From positions 472,501 to 536,500 of the forward strand of contig JASJOG010000029.1 of NCBI GenBank assembly GCA_030142905.1: a stretch of 64,000 nt of DNA, read 5' to 3'. Source of the stretch: Heliopora coerulea (lineage: Eukaryota > Cnidaria > Anthozoa > Scleralcyonacea > Helioporidae). Under the pieces are notes generated by a model. It worked only from the letters and a program-made list of their open reading frames with translations. It was not told the origin of the DNA and did no database searches. Positions 48,001-60,000 of this stretch are shown here, piece by piece (position 1 is the stretch's first letter; every line of letters starts with the position of its first letter). Position numbers and translations under genes: made by a program.

Positions 48001-51000
48001 ATTAAGTGACTATATGCTGGAATGGTGTTAATGGTCGTCTTTTGGCGCTATGGAATGCCCTTTGATGGACATCGTTAAGTATCTACGCTAACAAATGTCA
48101 CCTTGTATGTAAAATTTTAATTGACAGTGACAAAAACATTGATGAGTGTTGATTCATTTAAATGAATGCATTTTCACGTTTAAGAGTTTGAGGTTGGCGT
48201 TAATGATAGTATAATTTCTAGTAACGAACAGCAAAAAGTGTATATACTCATTAATCATTCTGTAAATAATATACTCTTACTGATGATGTAACCTTTTATT
48301 TGCGACTATTTAAGGATCGTATAATGTTATACTGTGTGTAATTAGTTTATCTGACGAATGCTTTAAAATAAAGTTGAAATATTATCATCATACTTTATCT
48401 TGTTCTTAAGTTCATTTCTTGAATTCTTTACAAGTTGTTTATTTTGGGATTATGTTTTCTTAAATATAAATGGTACAGTGGTTCGCTAGATTAACAATTT
48501 GGTTCAGCTTGCCAGTTTAACCTCTGGAAATAAATAAGGTTGGATCACTAGTGCCGGGCAATGTCAAGATAAAATAGGGCATTTCTCTCTAAGTTTCAAA
48601 GGTCGGTAGAGTGGTTTCATGCGTCTGGTTTGTGTCAGATGTGAACGTTTTATTTGACGAAGCACGAACTCGGCTAGTAAGTAGTAAAACGAAAAATGTG
48701 GTATCGAAGTTTGAATTATTCTCCATTATTCTTTGTTCTTTTTTTATTATTATTCATTCACTAGATCTCTGATGTTCATACTTCATATGAGTCCGTTGTA
48801 AATAAAACTCGTATACCACTGTGGCAACGGTTAATACTAACTGACGTTTGAACAGCTTCAGAAGAACATCTTTGAGAGTCAAACGCAGGAATATTTGTCA
48901 TGTTCACCTATATATGCGCCTAGTAGCTGTGGATTGACAATAATTTTCCGATAAACACACCTATTAGCTAAAAAGCAGGGACATAAATAAGGAAGCAAAC
49001 GAACCCTAATCCTTTTCACCTTAAAGGTGACTGCCTCAGAGGCCTTCGAAACGTCAGTGAATGTCAAAGGACACTCTGAATACTACACTACTAAGATGCA
49101 TGATCAATTTCTACGTACATCTGCTGAGCTAAGCAATCTAAATTCTCTAATTTAACCTCGTCTTTCTTGTGTTCTGTCATTTGTACCTTCTTTCTTGGCG
49201 TCCAGTGTAACGGACATTTTAAGTTAAAAGGCTAAGATATGACCGTAGTTTACCTCAAGGTACAAGGCTCCCAGCACCCCTCCTGCAATGAACACTAGGA
49301 ATGAATCGATCAACAGCGTTTTCACACAACGGATTTGTAGAAGAAACTCCCTTTGGACGAAATTGAGAAACTGGTAAATTGGATTTGGCATTTTTCTCCT
49401 CTCTAAAGAACAAGAAAACAGAGACCACAATTTATTGAATATAGTGAATAACTGGTAATTTATACCTCGATTACAACAATACCAACGAACGGAGGCCTCC
49501 AAAGAGCAATATAAAATAAAACCACAAAGAGCAATATAAAAGAAAACCACAAGGTTTGGCTATAATTGAGGGAACTACACCAGTTTAACGGACACATGCA
49601 CCTTGTGGCTGACCTTCATCCGTCGGTTTAGTCAGGGGCGTTGGAAGCGAGGGCCGGAAGGCCTTAGTCCCCTCATTTTTTGGTGGGGTTGCCAGAGAAT
49701 GTATGGGTTCCCCACATGTTAAGGCAATACGAGTGTTCCAATTTAAGTTAAGAAGCCGTATGTACATGTACTAAAAAATCTGAACTATGTATATGACTGA
49801 CAAAATTTGATTCCTGAGGAGAGAGGGTAGCTGGCTGCAGATTGCTCTTTTGACTGTTCCTATAGACCAGTAGTTAGCTCTATTTTTACCTTGAATCTGC
49901 TCCATTATTTTACTCGATCAATTGTATTGAGTAAACGAACCTTTAGCATATCACAAATTCGACTTCGAACAACATTCGGTTATCGTTTTGGCACCTGTAA
50001 TGACGGCAACTGATCATTGAGGTTTTGACCCTCGAACCTCGCTGCCAGACACACCCACACAGAGATTAGAACCTCATTGACCCCCCTGTTTTTATTGTTA
50101 TTGAGACGCGTGAGCACTTAGTAAACAAGGAAACGAACTTTTGGAGTGAAATTTGAACCATATAGCTCAGTGATCTCAAGGCGAAACCTTAAATGCCACG
50201 AGTATACGAAAATATTTTCAAACTTAAAAAAGATATGAAAACTTTGCGATAACTTTTATTCCATAAAGGCTAGCTTTCTTAACAGCTGGACAAAATTCCC
50301 TCGATATCACCGTTCCTACATCAACGTCTCGTATTAGTTCCAGACAAAACTTAAACCCAAATTCAAACATCGACCTAAACTTAAGTCTTAACTCTGATCA
50401 GTGTGCGACCCTTGCTAAGATTTCACATGTCATTTCACACGTGAAAAGCATATGGAACTGGAAGATTTTCACATATGAATCACTCGTTTTACATATGAAA
50501 TGGGAACGTTTCTATCTATGAAGTAACTAATTCATATATGAAATAAACTGGTTCAGAAACTTCACATGTGAAATCTGGGTGTGCAAAACATGTGTTCCAC
50601 ATACGAAATGGAACATTCACATACGAAAATTAACTTCACATATCAAATTTAATTTCACAAATGGAATAGAACAATCACGTAATGAAATATTATTTTTATG
50701 AGTAAAATTTTATGTGGAATTTTTGTAAAGGTAACAGAGGCGCAAAGCATCTTGCGTCAATTTAATGAGCCTACGATTCAACCAGATCTTATAGCAAGCC
50801 ACTGCCCAGCCACCTTAACATCTTTACGCTATACAGTTACGGACCTGGATCACATCAATTTCATAATTCGATCACTAATAAATGAAACTTTTTGTGATTA
50901 CAGTTTTTATCACGAATCTTAGTCAGAAGGGTTTTATGGATGCTAAACATAGATATTGTCTGACTGCTAATCTTGGCCCTTCCAGTTCACCGTGTCTGGA

Positions 51001-54000
51001 ACAGGAAACCGGGGAAAATCAAGACAATACAACAACCTTCTGCACAGAATTACAGAATTACAGAAATCTTCCCACGTGTAATCAAACATCCGATATCAAC
51101 TGAGTGTGGACGACCTCCATGGACCAAAAATTTATTTATGCCCAAGAGAGCCTGAGAACTATTTGCGCTTGCGTCAGATTTTAATTCAACATGTCTTCTC
51201 AACTGAGATTCAGGTTAGAATTTCGGTTAGGGTTAAGGTTAGGATTGGAGTTAACCCGAACCCCAATCCTGACTCCAATTCTAAACCTAATTTTAATCAC
51301 TAACCTGAATTTTAGGTCAGAGGACATGTTCAATTATAATATAACGCGAGCGCGAATAGTTCTCAGGCTCTAACGGTAAGTATCCGCCATATTGAAGTGG
51401 ACGTAAGAAAAATAAAGTCACTTTCCATGGGAGGATACTGTTACTCAGATTCAGATACCGTAATCCCTCTAACATTTGCTGTAAAGTATGAAGTAAACAT
51501 CCAGCGAATCATAAGGACGGCAAAGGGAAGTCTCGTACTAGTTAGAAAATCGAAAAAGATCGTAAATCAACTTACGAATATGGGAAGCATTAGATGTGGT
51601 TGTACCCTCCAATTTACAGCTTTCAGGCGCAACAGAATTTCTTACGTTCTCGGAATAGTGTGATTTCCATGATTTAAATAAATCGACATCCTCACGATCT
51701 TCTTTTGGTTTGATGTTTCCTCCGATGACATCCATATAGTAATCAGCAGGATTCAAATTAGCCGGTGTTTCAAAACCAAGTTTCGCGAAATACTCTTTTG
51801 CATCTGGTACTGATCCTTGATAAACCGTTTTACCACCAGGCCCAAGAAGTAGAACATTGTGAAACATATCTTTAAGGATTGGAAAGATCAATTAGAGTCT
51901 ATTTGTGTTGATGTTTTGTTGGTGTTGTGTTGGTGTTGTGTTAGTGTTGTGCTGGGGTTGTGGTGGTGTTGTGCTGGTGTTGTGCTGGTGTTGTGCTGGT
52001 GTTGGGGTGGTGTTGGGGTGGTGTTGGGGTGGTGTTGGGGTGGTGTTGTGGTGGTGTTGGGGTGGTGTTGTGGTGGTGTTGTGGTGGTGTTGTGGTGGTG
52101 TTGGGGTGGTGTTGGGGTGGTGTTGTGATGCTGTTGTGGTGCTGTTGTGGTGCTGTTGTGGTGCTGTTGTGGTGCTGTTGTGGTGCTGTTGTGGTGCTGT
52201 TGTGGTGCTGTTGTGGTGCTGTTGTGGTGCTGTTGTGGTGGTATTGTGGTGGTGTTGTGGTGGTGTTGGGGTGGTGTTGGGGTGGTGTTGTGGTGGTATT
52301 CATGACGGAGTCTAATTTGTCTCCAGTTTTTGATCATGTGTTCGCTTTTCTTTTCTCGTATTATTAAGAACAGTGGCTGTTCAACTAGATGCAGTTCGAA
52401 TTGAGAATTTTTTATACAATTTCCAAACAAACCGTTTTACAAGTTCATTGAGGAAATAAGTTGTAAAATAAATGTTGTCTGAGCCTTAAAAAGCAACGAG
52501 AAGTTGATTGAAAACATAAGTCGTTCTTTTTTCAATTCAAACACAGGATAAGATTGTGACTTTCTTTTGCGTTTTCCGGATTAATTATGCACGAGTTTTC
52601 GTGCATAACACAAACAGTATTTGCATAACACGCATTCCATTAAGTGACCAAATCTGTCGTCCTTCTTGATAAACGGCTTTCCAAACCATTTTGTCTCTTT
52701 AAAATCATCCTTATGCTTTTTGAAAGTCTATTTGTTAAATTCAATTTGGGGAAAATCGAATGAAAAATTTATCGTTCTACAAAAATTGAACAATGAAGCA
52801 ACAACCTAACATGGAAAACTAATCGATCGTTAAATGATTAAACAACAGTTATGAACAGCTTCACGAACATACATAAACACTTACTAAATATTTCAAATCT
52901 TGGCTGATGAATGACACACAAAATTGTTAATCTCCCTTTTTCGGCCACAGCTCTCAACGATTTAAGGACCGACAAACTTGATGTACTGTCAAGTCCACTA
53001 TGAACGAAATAATTTATTCGATCCTTAAGTACTAATCTTATTTTTGTAGAAAAAAGTAACTTACTTAAAAAAGTAAATTAGAGAATATATTTAAATCTTA
53101 CTAAAGTAATTGTTTCTTAACTACATATTGTAACAAAGCTTTCCGTGGATGAAGTAAAAATACTAAGGTCAACGAACTAATCGATCAAACGGCTAATCAC
53201 TCAGGTCATTATTTAGTGGTACATCATTTTGTCACAGGGCTATAGCCAGTTGACATGTTTGGTGAGGAAAATATATCTAGGGAGCTCCTTGCTACTAGAC
53301 AAGTAAGGAGCTGACTTTGGTTTGAGAGTCTTAGCGCTCTCTGGTCCTCGTTAAACACGGTCCTAATCAGTCATTGATTATGGTATTAACGAAGCCTATT
53401 AGCTGGATGTGAAATCCTTACAGAAGAATTACACTCTTTCGAAGTATCGTTTGTGCCAAAAACTAACGGCTGGATTATTTTGGAACAATTACCGATTAAG
53501 CGAGCTTAATTTTGAGGGGTATAACTCTCTCCCGTTGGGTAATATCCCGTTGACGAGTAAAATCGTCTGGCGTTAGCCAGACTAAAATAATAGAAGTCTT
53601 ATGCCTCCAGGAAAGAGTTAATAATGTGGTGTTTTGTGTGGCCATACGCTATTTAGTGTCGTAAAGTTTTAAGTGATTGACATACAGAATATGAGCATTT
53701 GAACGGCAGAAGAGTTTCAAGATTATATAAATGTTAAATCCCATGTAGTTCGTATGTGAATTGTATACTGTTTGTGATGAGAATGTATTCAAATGACTAT
53801 GTTTACTGACTGTTTTGAGGACGCAGTAAATAGTAAGTAGACTAAACAAAAAGAACATGTTTGGCAAATCACGTTGATTCTGTATCCGATTTATCCGTAT
53901 CTGATCAATCCCTTGAGATCCAGACTTATGATACGGCGGCCATATTGGTCCCCAGACAATAGCAAAATGAAACTCTTGCTAAAATTCTACTAATACTGAC

Positions 54001-57000
54001 AACTTGATTACACGTGTAAGCCATTCATACAATTCCTTGTTTGGGTATTAAAATTTTTAATCAGCATAATGTGAAATGGAGCGGCAGCAAAGGTCTTTAG
54101 ACTCATCTACAACTAAGTTTCAATTAAAATATTTAAAGAATTAAAACCGTCCTGTTTTACGACGTTAATAAACAATTATCGAATGAGGCTGAGCATGATA
54201 TCAATAATTATCTAGACTGAGGTCAATGTTATCTGTCGAAGCCTAAGGCTGAGGTGGATAACATTGACCAAGGTCTGGATAATTTTTGATATTACGCGTT
54301 AGCCGAATCCAATAATTGTTTTATTATACATTCAAAACGGCGATAGATGCAAGAAAAGATTTGCAATAGAAAGACTCGTGCGATTAACTTTCCAAACTGC
54401 TGCAGGCCACTTTTGCTGTTTTGTAAATTTTTGCGGCGCTGAGGTAGTTACGTCATCAGAGTCCAATAATTTTTTTCTTTTTTTTTGACAGCGCCGTCGA
54501 ATAATTCACGATGTTCCGTTATGATGTTACGGCCTCCGGACATTGAGATTAGCTGGTGAATTTCGATCAAAAAGAAACAAGAATGAAGTTTGAATGTATA
54601 ATAATGTCATTAATACCTAACTTAAATTTGCTATTTTGTTTTTACGTGGAACAGGATGACGTCCCTTGAGAACGGAGAAGAATAGAGAACAGAACAAATT
54701 TGTAACGCTTTGACTTAGTTTGGAAAAATTTTTAACTTGTTTGAAAGTTTTTAATTGTTTGGCTACAACATAATTTTATTCATTGACAATTTACGTAGTT
54801 CAGTTACCTGGTTGGTTCATCAAGAAATAGCAATGTAGGATCAGCAACGAGTTCCATTCCAATATTCACTCTTTTACGTTGACCTCCAGAGATACCTCTA
54901 GTTTCCTAAAGTGAAAAGAAATGTGTTTACTGTCAAGTACTGTTTTAGAAGGTCATCCTTTAGAATCTGTAAAACTAGATTCTGATTAATTATCCTGTTA
55001 AGTCACATATCAACGTCAGAGATACAGAGTCAATTTTTAGTCTTCCCTTTATCAGTATTATTCTAAATATCAAGAATATGTTATGCATTACAATAAATTA
55101 TAATAGAAAAGCATTGATCCCACAAAATTGTTGGATAGGTTGTTTTGATTCGTTATCTGTCATTTCAATTCTTCGATGATTCTAGTTACTTTGTTTATCC
55201 TAATTTGCTCGCTTCATTTATTCATTCATTTTGTTCGTTCGTTCGTTCGTTCGTTCGTTTGTTTGTTCATTGATTCATTCATTTGCTGATTCATTAATTC
55301 ACTGGGTGATTGAAATGCCAATTTCTCGACTTGTAGATTTTGATTCGTTTAATTATATTTATTTACTTACGCATATATTAAGATAAATTTTCAAGAAACA
55401 ACTGGACTTATGTTATTAAAGCCTAGTTTTCATATAATCGTTCGAGATCACAGATGATCGCAGGATCGCAGGATCGCAGGAGACACTCAACCGGAGAATT
55501 GTACTCAATGGCACTTTGTAAGTGGATTGTAGATACATTCATATTTCTGACACTCTTCCATAAATTCTTTCGTAGAGTAACCTGACTTTGTCATATGGCT
55601 ACCTTAGGCAAGCGTTGCTTTGTGGGTCTTTCTTAGTTCGTCTAAACTCTGAGAAGTGTTTCCATATGATCGCAGGCGATCTTTCTCAATCGCAGTGGAT
55701 CGGAGACGGTCGCAGAGATAGCGATCGCAGATGATCTCAGTTGATCGGTAGAATCGCAGAAAAGTGTTTCCACATAATCGCGTAGAATAGCCGACGATCG
55801 CCTGCGATCGTCGGTGATCCTGTGTAATTATATGAAAACCAGGCTTAACAAATTTTACATATGTTAAACAAAAACCATTTTAACTACACCTCGTCTCCAA
55901 TCAAGGAATCTGCAACATGATCAATGTTCAGAATCTTCAGCACCTGAAAATATCATTACACAAAAACGCTTTTTTTCTTCAGTTTTTTAGTTGCTATAAG
56001 TAATCAAAAACATATGTATCAACTTTCAGAGACCTTAGATAGTTTATCGTCTTTCTTCTTAGGTTGTCTTATCTCGGTTACATCAATAATCTGTGCCGTC
56101 ATATCTTGACCCTCCCCAAAACAATCTGCACATAAATGGTTGCCACAAATTCCCTTCTGACTTTTGACAGATCTCGTGAGTGACTTTTTATTGTTGTTAA
56201 ATCTCACCTTAACCAATGTGACTTTAGTCTTCACATATTGTTCACTATTAATTTTCCACAAGTTACTGAGCCCACAATTCCTCTTGAGTCACAGGTAAAG
56301 GATAGACTGATATAAAATAGCTATTTTTAAAAACCACCAAAGAAGAATTTATCTGGGCAAGACAACAAACTGCAAGCTTTATCCATTGCATCTTCGCGGC
56401 TTAACATAAATTGTCCGTGACCATATCACCAAGCATTTGATTTCGAACTATATCCATGTTTGCATATATATGATTTCGGACTATATCCATGTATGTATGT
56501 AGGTCGGTAAGTATGTAGATATATATGCAGGTATGTATGTATGGATGTATATATGTATGTATTGATGTCCCTTTATGTATTTTTGCTCACCTGGTTTATT
56601 TTTTGCTTTATCATTCGACGAGTTGTTCCTGGAGGCAATCGAAGTACTGCCTGATAGTACAGGACTTCCTTAACAGTCAAACTTCTGTGCATTGTATCTT
56701 CCTGCAGAGAATTAAAAGTTTAGTCCAAAAATCTGCTTGTTAATCGATCATAGAAATTAGAAAGAATTAAAGATATTTGCTCTTTTACTACCTTACCCTC
56801 GCATATGCTTGGTAAACTGACCACCCGAGGCGAAAAAGTTGACAGCTCGTAATTTTTCAGCAAATCACTCTTTCCAATATGTGGGAGCTTGAAGATATCT
56901 GATGACCGGTGAGACGTTCTAACCTTTTGAGCTTCCAATACCCTTGGTAGCTCAATGGTTAGAGCGTCTCACCGGTCAGCCAAAAGTTGCAAGTTCGATC

Positions 57001-60000
57001 TCCGTCTGGGGCTCAGAAATCGTTTTCCTGAGGTAATACCTTGATGAACGTTCTTCTATTATTCAAGATATCTCCAAGCTCCCACATTTCCAACATATAT
57101 ATCGAACTAATAATATTAACATAATGATATCGTGGCTGCCACTTTGGTCGCACATATGTCGAACTTGCACCTTGGGTCAGTATCTAAGTCTTGGAAGCTC
57201 AATGGTTAGGGCGTCTTATCGGTCATCAGAAGGTTACGGGTTCGATCCTCGTCTGGGACTCAGAAATCGCTTTTCTGAGGTAAGGGCTTGACAAACGTTC
57301 ATCTCTCATTAATTCATGAATATTTTATGGTTAATTCTTTTCAAAACTTGCTTACTTTCCTACAAACTTAAAACCGAAACAAAGAAGCAAACTCCTTTGA
57401 CTGGAAGTCAAAAAATACCAGCCAAAATGAAAGCGTAAGGACACTGACAATTTGTGATCAGGATTGCTTACAGAGCAAAATAGAATTACACTCATCTGAT
57501 TTTTGCCAAGTATAGGTTATTCGCGAAAGATTTTGTGGATGGAATAAAAACTATTGCAAAATATCTTGCATTTTTCTGCATACTAAATCTGTTTGAAATT
57601 GAATTTAAACTTTGCAAATAGTTACTACTTATTGAACTTGTCAAACATGAGATCTGTACTGGTGAAATATCTGACCAATATTTTTAAGTACGTAAGAACA
57701 GAGATCCAAAATTTCACTAGTACAGACCGAACAACTGAGGTCAATAAGTATTTTATTATATAGCTTTTTTGAACTATAAATGACAATTGTAAAGGTACAG
57801 AACGTTAAATAAAAAGTTGCAATTCTATCATCATTTCATATTGAATCTCACATTTTGTCAAAAATCTTAGTTTTTGGATGAGATTTCTCTAGTCTTGAAC
57901 TGGATTGTTTGTTTTTGCGCGACGTTTTGGAAGAATCTTCTTCCATCTTCAGGCGTGGCGGTGTGGGCGACTTGAGTGTTTATATGCTGCCGTGGGAGGC
58001 GGACCTCTGAGAAGACATCCCTTTAGCGTGGGACGAGGAATGTGTGCGGGTGGAATGAAGTTTTTATCCTTCCTTTGTGTGTGGGAACGCCATGTCGACG
58101 ACATATTTACGACAATACAAAAGCTACAAATCCATGGATTCTTATCACATCTGAACAGCCAACATAGAAACATCAAGTTCACTTTGAAAGAAGATAAAAA
58201 CTCCCCCCTTCCATTCCTTGACACCCTTTTCACAAGACACCCAGATAGAAGCATTTCCACAAACGTATACCGAAGCCCAACATACACCGATCAATAGCTC
58301 CCACCATAACTACCGAGCCAAACAAAGCGTTGTGACGACATCATTCGAGCGAGCACACGCCATTACATCCAATGAAGAGGAAGTCAAGAAGGAAGAAGAT
58401 CACCTATATGTTCTAAATGCAAACGGTTACCAACTATTGTTTGTAAAAATATCCCTTGCCAAAACCGAACCAACCAGTCTGATAAACCCTATCCCGCCAC
58501 AAGAGTCAACCCAACGTACGTACACAAAATTAGCGAAAGCATCCGCCGAATCCTATCCCACCATAATATCCCCTCCACTTACTACAAGCATTCAACATTT
58601 AGAAGTATTTTATCCAAACCGAAGGATCCAGTGCCACCAGAGAAGAAGAACAATGTTGTCTACAAATAGCAATGCAAGAGTTGCGAGTCCACATACATTG
58701 GGGAAACAAAACGAACGCTAGAACAGAGGACAAAAGAGCATCAATGAGCAGTGAGAAATAGACAAACAAAACAATACGAGACTGCAGACCATTGCTGGCA
58801 GCACAACCACACTTTCGACTGGAACACCAAGAAAATTCTTGACCAAGAACCTCACTATAAAACCCGACTAATAAAAGAATCATTCCACTCATCAACACAC
58901 CCACATCACATTAAACATTAAAAACACAAAAAGAAATAGTGATGTTCACTCTTATAATACAAGAAAGAAAGACAAATTTCGTGTCCCGGTAGTTAAAATT
59001 ACGGAAAGCAACGTCTGCTATATCAGAGTCTTAATGAATGAAATAATTAAGATAAATCTTTATGTGATGTGAAATCACTTTTAATTTTTAAACAAACCGT
59101 TAAGACTCTTATTAACTTCTGAACACTAACTTTCTATCTATTTAATATGTTTTTAGTAATCTTATAAAATTTATGTCTGTTGTATATTTTATAGTTATGT
59201 ATAACAATTTAGGTTTTTATGTTAATTATATTGTATGTAATTTCCAGGGCCTCACTGAAATACACTTCGGTGATGTGAGCTCCCTGTTAAAATAATAATA
59301 ATTATTATTATTATTATAACACTACAAACTACAGACAATTAGCACACCAACAGTATCAAAACTTCATTCCGCACACACATATTTCTCGTTCCACGCTCGA
59401 GGGGTGCCTTTGCAGAGGTCCGTCTTCCACGACAGCATATAAACACTCAAGTCGCCCACACCGCCACGCTTGAAGATGGAAGAATATTCTTCCGAAACGT
59501 CGCGCAATAACAAAATCGAGTTCAAGACTAGACAAATCTCATCCAATTAACAACACTGAACTGACAACGAACAATTCAATGTTTCATCTTAGTTTTTATT
59601 CGACATAGGCAAGGCTTTTTTAAATTCTTTTTTCTGATCAGGGAATACGTGAAGTATTCGAACGCTTATGAACCAATCAAATTGTAGGATTTTTGTATTT
59701 GGACCGCTTGCTGTCATTCAGTTCTAAATTCAAACAGTTTTCATCCAGTAGAATAAGAACCCTGAATATGGCATTCTAAACAATTAAATCTCTAAACGTG
59801 ATTCCAAACACCCACACGACAAAAGCTGGTTAGAGAATCCGACCCCTTGCACCATTGAGATTTCAGGGTATGTCATACCTGTGGAACAAATCCTGTGATG
59901 GGCCTAAATTCTGTTATTCCTTTAACTTCTTGGTTGTTGAACAGAATTTTCCCGGTAGCATTCTATTTGACAGAGAATTAAAAAAGAACAAATGAAGAGG

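Larger units (their letters stand above)
57876..59585 (+). mobile_element. Penelope-like element with inverted terminal repeats
   Basis: About 150-bp inverted repeats (57876-58010 and about 59390-59556) bracket a 5'-truncated RT/GIY-YIG gene. A 12-bp direct repeat ATCTTAGTTTTT flanks it (57864-57875, 59586-59597). Each terminal repeat holds a hammerhead-like core. The 3' non-coding part has CTCACTGAAATACACTTCGG then (TTA)n at 59290-59318. Penelope elements are known to carry such pLTRs and hammerheads. Confidence 0.87.

Noticed and set aside
49590..49690. Possible hAT terminus (CAGGGGCGTTGGAAGCG)
   Set aside because: No matching second end or 8-bp duplication could be found.
51888..52430. 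Long His/Pro/Thr (minus) and Val/Trp/Cys/Gly (plus) open frames
   Set aside because: Stop-free 11-bp minisatellite read in shifting frames; not protein-coding.
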